Shown here piece after piece: positions 11,760 to 22,700 of a stretch of DNA of 64,000 bases (the first letter of the stretch is position 1; each line of letters begins with the position of its first letter). The notes beneath the pieces are model-generated. The model worked only from the letters and a program-made list of their open reading frames with translations. It made no database searches and was not told where the DNA came from. The position numbers were made by a program, and so were the translations under genes. The DNA comes from Zantedeschia hybrid cultivar (lineage: Eukaryota; Streptophyta; Magnoliopsida; Alismatales; Araceae): contig JARZZO010000002.1 of NCBI GenBank assembly GCA_030544215.1, positions 24,985,395-25,049,394 on the forward strand, in the 5' to 3' direction.

Positions 11760-12070
11760 AGGGGGCGGTGATGTGGCTGCTGCTCGCCGGCTAGAGGGAA
11801 GGGGGTGATGCTGCGGCTGCCTGCAGAGGGCGGTGATGCGGCTCGTCGGCAGGGGGCGGTGATGCGGCTGCTGCTCGCCGACTAGAAGGAAGGGGGTGAT
11901 GCTGCGGTTGCCGGCAAGGGGCGGTCATGCGGCTCGCCAGCAGGGGCCGGTGATGCGGTTCGCCGGCTGCTCGCTGAGTAGAAGGAAGGGGGTGATGCTG
12001 TGGCTGTTGCTCGCCGGCAGGGGGCGGTGCTGCGGCTGCTGCTCGCGGCTCGACGGCAGGGCCGTGGTGC
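11760..12070 (+). repeat. GC-rich minisatellite inside the CACTA element
   Basis: Imperfect repeats of GGGGGCGGTGATGCGGCTGC and GAAGGAAGGGGGTGATGC are arrayed here. The composition is sharply different from the surroundings. Open frames through it are repeat-driven and not called. Confidence 0.75.
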
Positions 12071-12084
12071 TCGCGGTTAACCTA

Positions 12085-12350
12085 TTTCTACCTGAAGCAA
12101 AGCAGCAAAGTTACCAGCCTGTCAATAAGATTAGGAAAAAGAAGCAGAAGCCTGTAATAGCCAAAGTAAGGCGAACATATATACCATCTCCTGGCACATA
12201 TTTTTGTTTGTTAGCATTGTTGTCAAAATTTCAATGCATAAATTGGTTCAGGTTTCTAGAGCAGTTAACCTATTTCTACCTGCCACAGGTTCCAAAAGAT
12301 GAGGTTCTTGAGGAAACTTGTCCGGCTGAATCTCCAAAGAAAGAGGTATC
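12085..12350 (+). pseudogene. Possible captured host-gene exons in the CACTA element
   Basis: Two short lysine-rich open blocks, about 12085-12164 and 12289-12345, are each followed by a GT donor (GTAAGG, GTATCT), and the second is preceded by a TGCCACAG acceptor. The second encodes VPKDEVLEETCPAESPKKE. CACTA elements often pick up host exons. I do not recognise the source, and the Ogre-like insertion follows directly. Confidence 0.35.
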
Positions 12351-12624
12351 TTAATTTCCTCATTCAGCTGTATCTTGCTTTTTTCGTGTTTCTGGAAATA
12401 TATAATTTCTGTTCTAAAAGTGATGTCTCTGTAGACACGCTAATTTTGACGTCATTTTGAGTAAATTTCATATCATAGAATAATGCCTCAGAATGGTCTG
12501 ATGTTTAACCATTAATTAATTTTTATTGATATTTTTGAGTGTCGAGTTTAACAGACATGTTTAAGTTAATCAATTGAATTGATTTTAGCTCAAATTTTAG
12601 TTAAAATATGAAGAATCCTAAAAG

Positions 12625-12909
12625 GCGTCGACCCATGTGGACGCCATTTAGAGTTTATTCCTATTTTACCGTTTAAATTTGAATTTTAATCAATTGATTA
12701 ATTAGATAAAAGGCGTCTGTAATGGTCGACGCGTTTTAGGTTTCCTAGACTGTTTTAACTTCTCTTCCGGATGTTTATCCTTATTTTAATTAGGGTAAAA
12801 GACGTCTACACACGTGGACGCGTTTTAGCTAATAAAGATAAAGATAAGTTTTCCCGGATATTTATCCTTATCTTAATTAAATCTGAAAGGCGTCATCCAT
12901 GGTGGACGC
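12625..12909. promoter_or_regulatory. Palindromic modules 1-4 (GCGTC-N10-GACGC) in LTR1
   Basis: Cores at 12625-12644, 12713-12732, 12802-12821 and 12890-12909. Each has a left arm near AAAGGCGTC, exactly ten non-conserved bases, and a right arm near GACGCGTTTTA. Start spacings are 88, 89 and 88 bases, so they sit in a decayed tandem repeat in which the arms are the best kept part. All lie 100-390 bases upstream of the LTR TATA box. Confidence 0.85.
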
Positions 12910-13014
12910 GTTTTAGATAATTACAAATAAAGATGAATTAATCAGTGTTTATCTGACGATTAATATAGATAAATCCTAGATTTTTCTATGTTAATCGCGA
13001 ACGCAGAAAATGCC

Positions 13015-13022
13015 TATAAATA
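13015..13022 (+). promoter_or_regulatory. TATA box of LTR1
   Basis: TATAAATA, shared at 31495-31502 in LTR2 and 32853-32860 in LTR3. It probably directs the genomic RNA of the element. Confidence 0.65.
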
Positions 13023-13768
13023 CTTTACATCTCAAGAGTTAAAAAAAAGAAAAAAGAAGAGAGAGAGAATTATTGAGCCACAGCGTTATAGCGATTTGAA
13101 GATCGGAGCAACCACGTCGGAACGCCGGAGCGCTGCCATTTCCAGAAGTCGGCTTCCTTCTTCAAGATCTTCATCCTTTCAAAGCTTCAACCAACTGGAC
13201 TGGGCATAAGTCTTTCATATCTGAATTTCATCTTCATTCATTAGTTTCATTCTCTCATATTCACTTCATGCAACACACACCACATCATTAATTTTCCAAA
13301 ACCATCTGTTCTAAATGGGTTTCAAAGTCGTTTAAAACAAGTGAGTTGCTGTTTAAACATGTTTATAATCATAGTTAGCTTTGATATTATTTCCATTTAG
13401 ATTCTCATCACTATTTCTTCTTTATTTTTCTTTCTCTGTCTCTGCACTCAACAACAACAACAAGAAATCAAAAAGAGGGAAATCAAGCACGAAGCCAGGA
13501 GAACTTCTGGACGATCCTCAACATTCAACAGCAAGAACGAAAGAATAAAGAGGCTCTCTTTCTTCAGCCGGCTGAAGGAGGGGAACCAATGATTCATTCT
13601 TCCGCGTTTAAACAGGTAGGCGATCAAACTCTTTTGAAGCTTTTTAGTTAAAAGTTTCTGGCGATCACTGCACCTTAGTTGCATTTTTTTTAATAGGTTA
13701 ATTTATCTTAAACAACATAGTTTTTCACATAAATCACACGAGCATTTTTCAGCACCTACAGCTCTTTT

Positions 13769-13785
13769 TGGCGATCACGGTGGGA
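13769..13785 (+). promoter_or_regulatory. Primer binding site
   Basis: TGGCGATCACGGTGGGA begins eight bases after LTR1 and starts with TGG, the complement of a tRNA 3' CCA. Its complement resembles the 3' end of a plant tRNA-Arg, the primer reported for Ogre elements. The tRNA match is from memory and should be checked. Confidence 0.65.
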
Positions 13786-14895
13786 CTTGGTCTCGCCGAC
13801 TTTTAGTTTCTTTTGTTCTTGCTGTCATCATATCGGGCACCCACGGTGCACCACTTGTGTCTTTCGACACGTCCTCAGCAATTGGTGAGTGTTAGTTTAA
13901 TTAATTTCCCTCGTGCACCACGTGCACACCCCAGTGGCAAGATCTTGCCTCCCCTTGATTAGTTCAAAAGCTGTTTTTTGTGATAAAATGATGTGTGATT
14001 GCGTGATTTCTTAGTTGTTTAGATAGTAAATCATCCTGTTTAAAATCTGAAACTAAAAATCTTTGCATGAGTCGATTGTTTACTGCATTTTTCCCTGTTT
14101 AAGGAGGATTCGACCCAGAAAATCCTTCTGGAAATCTGTTTCTGCGAACTAAAAAGCGTCCAGGAACAGCGACGCGTTTCAAAACCGCGTCAGCACACCT
14201 AGACGCCTTTTAGCCTCCAGATTATCTCTGTCGTTTACATCTGTTTCTGCGAAATAATTAACTTATGTGTTGAATAGCGTCGACCATAATCGACGCGATT
14301 CAGACAGTTTTTAGTTATTTTCCAGGTTTTCTCTGCTGTTTGCATCTGTTCTCTGCGAAAGAATTAAGTTATGTTCTGAATAGCGTCGACTATCATCGAC
14401 GCGATTCAGACAGTTTCTTAATTATTTTTCAGTTTCCAGATTTCTGTATTGAGTGCTAGCTACCCATTACTCTATTAAGCATTAGAGGCCATCCAGGTCG
14501 CAGGGCATACGCATTGAGGCTAAAACCCTCCTTTTCTTAGGAACACATTACTCGACGTCAACAACTCTCTCTGATTGGGTTGGTCCCTTGATCAGACTAG
14601 AGAAGTTGACGTTGAGACCTCCATAAGTCCCCAAAATCAAGGTATTCCTCCTTGATCATCGGGCTGGTTGTACCAATTGAAGTCCCGGCTAGATTCCGAA
14701 AGCGTTGTGAGAGAAAATTTTAGAGAATAACGGTGGAAATCAAACTGAAACTAGGATCCTTCCCTGAGCGAAATTGTGGTTTAATCCAATCCAAATAACT
14801 CAACAAGGAATCCTGAAATCACGTTAAGCATCCACTTGTTTGATTAATTTCTGCACAACTTGTTTGATTAAATCTTTGAAAAGGAATCTAATATC
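13786..14895 (+). other. 5' leader between primer site and gag
   Basis: A 1.1-kb untranslated leader, with no supported open frame. It contains four palindromic modules, two adjacent (14156-14206) and two 106 bases apart (14277-14402). Confidence 0.6.
14156..14402. promoter_or_regulatory. Palindromic modules 5-8 in the gag leader
   Basis: Cores at 14156-14175, 14187-14206, 14277-14296 and 14383-14402, each with exactly ten bases between GCGTC and GACGC. Modules 7 and 8 have left flank TGAAT and right flank ATTCA. The change from the usual TGAAA/TTTCA is compensated on the other arm. Confidence 0.85.
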
Positions 14896-16326
14896 ATGTT
14901 GCTGCGATCAGGCAGAGATTTGAGTATGGCCCAAGACGCCATTATCAACTACAAGGGAGATGCTAATGCCCCTCGCAATTCAGATTTCAACTACGAGAAC
15001 GGGAGAGATGCTGATGCCTCCCATAATTCCGTCCCCATTCCATATCGACAAGATGGGAATGTCCGGACCCCTCTCTTTCATCCACAGGATCGATATCCTG
15101 ATCTTCCTCCGCATGAATATGCGATTCCTAATCCCGATCTTGAGGGGGACATGAATCATCATGATCCCTCATCCTCCGATCCTATGGATCTTGTCAATGC
15201 TCTGGGAGTTCTTGCCTCCCGACTGGACCCTCAGCAGTTCGAGGCGATCCAGTCTATCTTGAAGGGGAAGGCACCCATACAGCCTGCTGAGCCGAACCCT
15301 ATGGCTCCCCCCGTTGTTTCTCAACAACCTCCTCCTCCTTATATCCATCAGGCCATGGAAGGCCTTCATATTGCTTCTCGGCCCACTGGGCCGCAACTTT
15401 CATCATCCAGGCAACCGGCTAGACCGCAAACGCCTATTCATCAAAATGCCCTCGGGCATGGCGGAAGCTCTGCCGGACCTCATCCTTATTATCCTCCTTG
15501 TCCAACGTACTATAGGCAGCAGGCCTATCAAGTACTTCCTCCTCCTCCTCCCCAGGCAGATCTGACCACGCAGACGTTGCTGGCCAAGATGGAGCGCATG
15601 GACGAGCAGTTTAACAATCTCCAGAAGATGATGGGGGTTAAAGCTGTGCCAGAAATTAACTTACCGAGCCTGCCAGTATTCCACCTGCCACCCTCTGAAA
15701 TGCCAGTATATCGAAAGTATAACGGTACTGGTAACCCCTTCACGCACATGAAGGAGTTCATGTACGAATCCTCTTTCTGGCAGAATGATAAGAGGTCGCT
15801 GGCTTTCTTGTTCAGGAGATCTCTAGAGGGACCAGCCCTCGAGTGGTTCTTTTCTCTGGAACCCTCAGAAGTAGAGGATTACGGTATCGTTTCACGTAAA
15901 TTTATCCAACGATACCAGGACAGAGTTGCACCCTCCTTGTCTATCACGGATCTTATTGCAGAAAAGATGAAACCAGACGAGGAGTTTGTCAGTTTTGCTG
16001 ACAGGTGGCGGGGCCTGGCTGAAAAAGTGAAAGATCACTTGTCCGAATCCGAACAAGTGAAAATGTTGATTTCCAACGCCACGCCCCAGTTCAAGCTAGT
16101 CCTCTCCTTGAACAACTTGACTAATATGGCAGAGCTCTATGAAAGGGCACGGTACTGCCAGAATGCTTTCAAGGACGCTACGTTCTCTAGCGTCTTTGAT
16201 CCTCATAGACCTAGTAGGCCTCCACCTCGGAAGCCTGCAGTGCCAAATTCTCCTAGCACAGGTCCAACTACTGAGGGCACGCTCTCTCACGAGCAGGTCA
16301 GTACTATGAATAATAACTCGCCCTAG
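14896..16326 (+). CDS. gag: gag, N-terminal part, ended by in-frame TAG
   Basis: A 476-residue frame from an ATG. Residues about 275-440 match the retrotransposon gag (capsid) domain: a YNGTGNP start, then FLFRRSLEGPALEWFFSLEP, a KFIQRYQ block and an EEFVSFADRWRGLAEKV block, as in Ty3/gypsy capsids. The N-terminal 270 residues are low-complexity and proline-rich. The TAG at 16324-16326 lies in frame with the next open frame and probably replaced a sense codon such as CAG, so the two were one gag-protease gene. It packages element RNA into cytoplasmic particles (family knowledge). Confidence 0.88.
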   Translation: MLLRSGRDLSMAQDAIINYKGDANAPRNSDFNYENGRDADASHNSVPIPYRQDGNVRTPLFHPQDRYPDLPPHEYAIPNPDLEGDMNHHDPSSSDPMDLVNALGVLASRLDPQQFEAIQSILKGKAPIQPAEPNPMAPPVVSQQPPPPYIHQAMEGLHIASRPTGPQLSSSRQPARPQTPIHQNALGHGGSSAGPHPYYPPCPTYYRQQAYQVLPPPPPQADLTTQTLLAKMERMDEQFNNLQKMMGVKAVPEINLPSLPVFHLPPSEMPVYRKYNGTGNPFTHMKEFMYESSFWQNDKRSLAFLFRRSLEGPALEWFFSLEPSEVEDYGIVSRKFIQRYQDRVAPSLSITDLIAEKMKPDEEFVSFADRWRGLAEKVKDHLSESEQVKMLISNATPQFKLVLSLNNLTNMAELYERARYCQNAFKDATFSSVFDPHRPSRPPPRKPAVPNSPSTGPTTEGTLSHEQVSTMNNNSP

Positions 16327-19300
16327 TTTGTGAGGAATCAGCAGTACCAAAGGCCACCACAGCCGAGCCAGCAGGGGTACAGGCAGCAGCAGAACCCCCA
16401 TTACCAACAGCAGTACCAGCGGCCCCAGCAGCCGAATCAAAACCAGAACCAGCAACAGCAACAACTGCAACGGCAACAGCAGTATCAACAGCAGTATCAG
16501 CAGCCACATCAGCAGCAACAGCAACAGCCACAGTACCAGCCGCGTGCACCGCCGGCGTACCACAATGTCCCTCCTCCTGGTGACTACAACCAGCAGAGGA
16601 GACCTCCAGGCCCGAAGAGGGCAGAATACCCGGCCCTCCCAGAATCCTTGGCAGATATCTTTAGCGCTTTAATGGCAGCCAATGCCCTAGTTTTGCCAAG
16701 GGAGAAGGCCGTCTGGCCTCAGAATGCCGATACGTCCAGGTATTGTTACTTCCACAGGCAACCTGGGCATACCATTGACACCTGCTTTCAATTCAGAGAT
16801 TATATTCATGATCTCAATGAGCAGGGCGGCATAGACTGGGAGGAGATGAAAAAGTACATAACGGCCTTGAAGGCGAGGAGACCGCAGCAGCAGCAGCAAG
16901 CAAGACCACCGGCACAAGCAGCAGCACCACCCAACATGGGTATAGTGCAGAATCCACTCCCGGAGCACCAGAACCAAAACCAGGTTGCTCCCATTTTGAC
17001 GAACAGCCAGTCTGAGGCTGGTCGTGGGCAGCAGTGGAGAGTAGAGGACTCTTCCTCTCTTTGTTCAACGGGTCACGTTCAAAATACCGCAGAGCGACCA
17101 CCACGCCGCACCATCCACATACCAAGGCCACAACCCGTTACCATTACCCCCATACCCACACCTACATATCACTCGCCCACACCCAATAACCCATTACCAC
17201 TACCCGCCTTCCTTAGACCCATTACACCCCGCACCACTACACCTCCATCATATAAACCCCCGCAAACCAATAACGCACCCCTTTTACCATCCAGGCCATT
17301 ATTACGCGTACCGTTTCCTACTACCACCACCGCCTATCCAGATATGCCCTTACCATCTAGACCGCTATTACGCGTACCATTCCCCACTTCACCAACCGCT
17401 TACCCATCCACCATCCAACCCTCTAGGCCTTTAATCCGCACCGCGCCATCACCACCTAACCCTACGCCATCTCCTACATACCAACCCTCTACACCATCCG
17501 CACCATCCAACTCTGCGGTACTTAAAGTGTCACCCGGATCCTCCACGGTTGAGGAACATGCGCTCCGGAGTGGCAGGATTTTCAACAAGGTCTTTCCTCA
17601 GTCCACAGTTAGAGAAGGCCCATCACAGCCGACTGAGGAAGCCCACAATGAAGAGAGTGCACCAGGCACTCAATACGACCTGTTGAAACACCTGGATCGG
17701 ACACCAGCACGGATCACTATACTAGAATTGATCAAAAGATCCAAAAGTCACCAAGAAGCTTTGATGGAATATCTGCAGAAGGTGATGGTCAATGAAGACG
17801 TGCCGGTAGAGAAGATTGCAGCACTACTAGTTCCTCAGGGGGATCAGCCCTCCATAACATTTCATACATCGGAACTAGCACCGCCAGCAGCCAGAAGCAT
17901 GGCTCTGAGTATCACGGTCAACATCTGTAAGAAGGCCGTGGATGCATGCCTGGTCGACACAGGGGCTTCGATCAATGTTTTACCTCCGAAGACCCTGGAG
18001 CTGTGCGGTGTGCCCAAAGAGAAATGGCTGCCCAGCCCCATATCAGTAACAGCATATGACAATTCTACCCGTTCTCCTCTGGGAATGGTCTATTTAAAGG
18101 TGGAGCTGGGCCCTGTAAGTCATGCGGAGGTTGAATTTCACATCTTGGAAATCGACCCTTCCATAAATGCCATTTTAGGTCGTCCTTATATTAAAACTCT
18201 CGAGGCGATTCCCTCTACGAATCATCAATGCCTCAAATTCCCTTACAAAGGACGAATAATTAAAGTAACGAGCATGCCGATCCTTGCTGCTGCTCATTCC
18301 TTGAACATCAAATCTGTCGTTCTACCTGGCCGACAACCTTTTCTGTCGGTATTACAGGTCTACCGTCCAGTGGCTGATCCTCTGAAAGCCGCTACTATTT
18401 CTCCATATCCGTTAGATGCTATCAAGAGGGGGAAGTGCATGAGTACCCCGGGATGGAGGATTATGATGAAGAACGGCTACAAGCCTGGGAAAGGTCTGGG
18501 CACACAATTGCAAGGCAGGACCACTCCTGTCAGAAATCATCGAGCAGCACCTGTAAGTGGTCTGGGCTATAGGCCAATAAAACTGAAACAAGACCTGGTT
18601 CAGAAAGCAGAAATCAAAGAAGGCCCGAAGATCTGGGAGGCAATGTCTACACCACCCAAAGAAGGCCGAGAACCCTTAACATGGACCCTGTGTACGCACT
18701 TCGTAAAAGGGCCCATACTTGGCCACGACAATACGGTAGTCATTACTTCCTGTTTTGACTTCCATGATATATATGGGAGGGATTTGGCCAGACATTGCTC
18801 CGAATTGCTTACGTACCAATCCTTGGAGGCTCTGCGGCCTATGAAAAGGAGGAAATTTCATGATCCTGAATGTGAATGGTACAGGTGGTTCGATCTGAGG
18901 GATCTGTACATAGCACTGAACAGACTATTTCTGGATCCAACAGAACCTAAGTGGCCGCCGCAGATTGATGAACTAATTGAAAGCCCTAGTGCCATATTTG
19001 ACAAGCGGATACTGCTATCCGAAGAAACTGACGAAGGGGAGCCGGATGACCCATATCAAGCTGGTTACACAACAGATCTGCTCTGGAGGGGGACATATCC
19101 TTCACATGTCTTTATGCTCCATACTCTTTTCCGTACATTGCTCTTGACCCCGACTTGGTCGCGGGTCATAATTGAAGATATTCCACGGGCTCCGCCCGTC
19201 ATGATTACTCTGTCCCCTCGGGACATTATACCACAACCTCCTCTCGATCTAGAGAGGTTGTATGATCTGATTTGGGACATATTACTATATGATCCCCCTA

Positions 19301-19500
19301 ATCCTCTGGCCTTGGTGCCACTTCCTCTGTCTGATTCTCCTCTCATTTTTATTCATTCTTGCTTTATGTTTAATTCTTTCATTTTCCAAAAAAAATCGCC
19401 AATTTGGCAACAAATTCTTCCCAAATCCTCATTGAGGAAACATCTTACTTGTCCGATTGCACCCCGCCACGCGGGTCCTTCGGTCAAGCTTCTCTTCTAG
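16327..19500 (+). CDS. gag nucleocapsid plus aspartic protease with G-patch (same frame as gag)
   Basis: The frame continues from gag after one TAG and runs about 1057 residues. It opens with a Gln/Pro-rich tract, then a zinc knuckle of the altered CX2HX4HX4C form (CYFHRQPGHTIDTC) typical of Tat-lineage gag. After a long Pro/Ser/Thr-rich spacer comes the aspartic protease, with its DTGAS active site at about residue 543 (17956) and the ILGRPYI flap-side block. A G-patch-like segment (GYKPGKGLG) lies near residue 715, another Tat/Ogre trait. The last 300 residues have no domain I know. The frame overlaps the pol frame by about 125 bases. In Ogre elements a spliced intron separates protease from RT, and one is likely here, though I cannot fix its ends. 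Confidence 0.85.
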   Translation, partial: FVRNQQYQRPPQPSQQGYRQQQNPHYQQQYQRPQQPNQNQNQQQQQLQRQQQYQQQYQQPHQQQQQQPQYQPRAPPAYHNVPPPGDYNQQRRPPGPKRAEYPALPESLADIFSALMAANALVLPREKAVWPQNADTSRYCYFHRQPGHTIDTCFQFRDYIHDLNEQGGIDWEEMKKYITALKARRPQQQQQARPPAQAAAPPNMGIVQNPLPEHQNQNQVAPILTNSQSEAGRGQQWRVEDSSSLCSTGHVQNTAERPPRRTIHIPRPQPVTITPIPTPTYHSPTPNNPLPLPAFLRPITPRTTTPPSYKPPQTNNAPLLPSRPLLRVPFPTTTTAYPDMPLPSRPLLRVPFPTSPTAYPSTIQPSRPLIRTAPSPPNPTPSPTYQPSTPSAPSNSAVLKVSPGSSTVEEHALRSGRIFNKVFPQSTVREGPSQPTEEAHNEESAPGTQYDLLKHLDRTPARITILELIKRSKSHQEALMEYLQKVMVNEDVPVEKIAALLVPQGDQPSITFHTSELAPPAARSMALSITVNICKKAVDACLVDTGASINVLPPKTLELCGVPKEKWLPSPISVTAYDNSTRSPLGMVYLKVELGPVSHAEVEFHILEIDPSINAILGRPYIKTLEAIPSTNHQCLKFPYKGRIIKVTSMPILAAAHSLNIKSVVLPGRQPFLSVLQVYRPVADPLKAATISPYPLDAIKRGKCMSTPGWRIMMKNGYKPGKGLGTQLQGRTTPVRNHRAAPVSGLGYRPIKLKQDLVQKAEIKEGPKIWEAMSTPPKEGREPLTWTLCTHFVKGPILGHDNTVVITSCFDFHDIYGRDLARHCSELLTYQSLEALRPMKRRKFHDPECEWYRWFDLRDLYIALNRLFLDPTEPKWPPQIDELIESPSAIFDKRILLSEETDEGEPDDPYQAGYTTDLLWRGTYPSHVFMLHTLFRTLLLTPTWSRVIIEDIPRAPPVMITLSPRDIIPQPPLDLERLYDLIWDILLYDPPNPLALVPLPLSDSPLIFIHSCFMFNSFIFQKKSPIWQQILPKSSLRKHLTCPIAPRHAGPSVKLLF

Positions 19501-19724
19501 ATTTACTCTGTCCCTCCCCTCGGGAGGATTCTCTTGTATTTCCACATGTATCCCAGGATTTTCATCCTGCTTCGTCTTCGTTAGGTTATGATAGTGAAGT
19601 TAGGTAGTCTAGTCAGGTTAGGAAGTCTAGGGGTAGGCAAATTCCAGATAGATACCTCCAGGATTTAGCCGATAAGTGTTCTTCTTGCTCTCTGATCTCT
19701 CAGTTTCTAGAAAATCCAATTCAG

Positions 19725-22700
19725 ATGCCAGAAGATTGTACAGACGATGAGTCAGTCAATGATGGGTACGGGGTATATGAGTTGATACATGAAAAGGACC
19801 CCATTGTTGATGAGGAAGATGACGAGGACGCGGCTGAGGCATATGCCAGTGGAGTGAAGAGATTTGATGAACCCTCAGCTGCCGTAGAAGAGCCCACCAA
19901 AGAAATTAATTTAGGGACTGAAGACGAACCTAAGGTTGTCCTCGTCAGTAAAAATCTTTCTATAGAGGATGAAAAGGCAATGGTACAAGTTCTCAAGGAC
20001 TATAAGGACACTTTCGCCTGGAGTTATGAAGATATGCCGGGGTTAGACTCAACTTTGGTTGAACACAGACTGACATTAAAGGACGGAGTTAGCCCGGTCA
20101 AACAGAAATTAAGGCGATTCCACCCACAAATGGCTCTAAAGATGAAGGAAGAGGTCGACAAATTGCATAAAGCCAAATTTATTAGAGTTGTCCTTTATCC
20201 ACAATGGGTAGCTAATATAGTCCCGGTTATGAAGAAGGACGGAAAGGTCAGGATTTGCATCGACTTCCGTGATTTGAACCGGGCGTGTCCTAAAGACGAT
20301 TTTCCATTGCCTCATATTGATGTACTCATCGATAATACCGCTGGCTATGAGACGTTATCATTTATGGATGGATTTTCAAGATACAATCAGATTAAGCTGG
20401 CAGAAGAGGATCAAGAGAAAACGTCATTCCCTACACCTTGGGGAACATATTGTTATGTTGTCATGCCGTTTGGATTAAAGAATGCTGGAGCCACTTATCA
20501 GAGGGCTATGATGGCAATATTTCATGACATGATGCATATAGATCTGGAAGTGTATGTGGATGATTTATTGGTTAAATCGAAAACAAAGGCTGAGCACGCC
20601 AAAGTTTTGGCAAGGGTGTTAGAAAGATCGAGAGAATATCAGTTAAAGATGAACCCCAAGAAATGTGTATTCGGGGTATCTTCAGGGAAATTACTTAGAT
20701 TCATTGTCAGTAAACGGGGAATTGAGATCGATCCTAATAAGGCGAAGGCTATTAGAGAAATGCCACCTCCCAAAAACTTGAAAGAGTTGAGAGGATTAAT
20801 CGGGAGGTTACAATTTATTCGCCGCTTTGTCTCCCAGCACTCACAAAGGTGTAAGCCGTTTTACGAGCTTACCAAGCCGGGAGTCAAATTCGATTGGGAC
20901 GATAAGTGTCAGGAGGCATTCGATGGATTAAAGAATTACTTAGCAAGTCCTCTTGTTTTGAGACCACCATCTCCAGGCAAATCATTGATACTTTACATTT
21001 CAGTCCTGGATGATGCAGTGGGGGCTGTCCTAGCACAAGAAGATGAAGAAGGAAAAGAGAGGGCAGCCTATTATCTCTCTAAACTTCTCAACCCCGCTGA
21101 ACAGAGATATACGGCGATGGAGAAAACGTGTGCAGCATTGGTTTGGGTTGTGCAGAAATTGAAGCATTATTTTCTGGCCCATGAAGTCCATCTCATCGCT
21201 AGGATGAATCCAATCAAATTCCTTCTGGAGAAATTTGTTCTTACTGATAGATTAGCACGATGGCAAAGCTTTCTATCTCAATTCGACATCATTTATATTC
21301 AGCAGAAAGCGATCAAGGGCTATGCCAAAGCAGAACATCTTGCTCATCATCCCCTTCCTAGATTTGATCCAGTGCGATCAGAGTTTCCGGATGAGGAACT
21401 GATGTCCGTAAATCAAATCAGAAATGATATGTGGACTCTGCATTTTGACGGAGCTCTGAATTCTCATGGAAAAGGGATCGGTATTGTTCTGTTATCACCT
21501 GAAGGTATCACCATTCCACAAGCCTTTCAGCTTGATTTTCCAGTTACAAACAATATAGCTGAATACGAGGCACTTCTTGCTGGTCTCGAGGCTGCTCATT
21601 TCCATGGTGCTGCCAAACTCAGGATTGTAGGTGATAGCCAACTGATTCTTCGCCAAGTGCTGACCAAGTATCGAACTCTCGATCCTAAGCTCAAGCCTTA
21701 TCAGGAGCTTACTTCTGCTTACTCAAAGCTTTTCACGAAATTGATCTTTGTCCATGTCCCTAGGAATCAGAACATCTTAGCTGACGCTCTAGCTTCACTT
21801 GCATCTTCTCTTGATTTTCCAATCAGCAAACAATCTGAGTCAATCATAGTTCATAGGCGTCTTTCACCCGCCGTGAAAGACCCTTCATTCCTCAGAATTA
21901 AGGAGAAGTTGCTGAAGAAAGTCAGAGACGGAGATATCATTGAAAAAAGAGAAATCATGTTGATAGAGCTGTTAGAAGAGATGGATGATGAACAGAAGCC
22001 ATGGTATTATGAAATTGCAAAATATTGTGAAGATCAATCATATCCTGAGGAAGCTACAACTGAGGAGAAAAGAGCTATCAGGAGAGTTTCTCAACGATAC
22101 ACCCTAGTTGGGGGAGCATTATACAAGAGAGGTTTTGATGGAGTTCTTCTGAGATGTCTAGACGAAGATGAGCTTTGGAAGGTTATGGAAGGAGCTCATA
22201 GTGGAGTTTGTTGTGGTTATGTCAATGGACAGATGCTAGCAAAGAAGATCCTTAGACAAGGATTTTATTGGCAAACCATGGAAGAAGACTGTGTAGGATA
22301 TGTCCGTAGGTGTGCTAAGTGTCAACTTCACGCCGACAAAATTCATTCTCCTGCATCTTCACTCCATCCTGTTTCCTCCCCATGGCCTTTCTCCATGTGG
22401 GCTTTCGACATTATTGGACCTCTTGGTAATCCAGATTCCGGCATCAAGCAAAAATCTTTCATTCTCACGGCAACGGAATACTTCACCAAGTGGGCAGAAG
22501 CTGAAGCGTACGTGGAGATCAAAGCATCAACCGTCTGCAAATTCATCATGAAGAACATCATTACCCGATTTGGAATTCCAAGTACCATCGTCACCGACAA
22601 CGGACCGCAGTTCGTGTCACAGGAATTGAAGGACCTCTGTAACAGGTATAAAATTGCATTGCATCATTCATCTCCTTATTATCCGCAAGGCAATGGCCAA

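Larger units (their letters stand above)
12430..13760 (+). repeat. LTR1 (5' LTR) of the Ogre-like element
   Basis: Starts TGTAGACACG and ends CACCTACA, 1331 bases. It holds four palindromic modules at 88-89 base spacing (12625-12909) followed by a TATA box at 13015. LTR2 and LTR3 are near-identical. Confidence 0.93.

Noticed and set aside
11514..12354. 85- and 152-residue frames in the CACTA element
   Set aside because: They start in subterminal repeats and run through a minisatellite. Only the two small exon-like blocks at the end are kept as a tentative call.
12988..13209. 73-residue frame in each LTR
   Set aside because: It begins at or before the TATA box and lies in the LTR, so it would not be translated as such. 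Its recurrence only reflects LTR identity.
16096..16563. 155-residue minus-strand frame rich in Leu
   Set aside because: Shadow of the CAG-rich (Gln) tract of gag.
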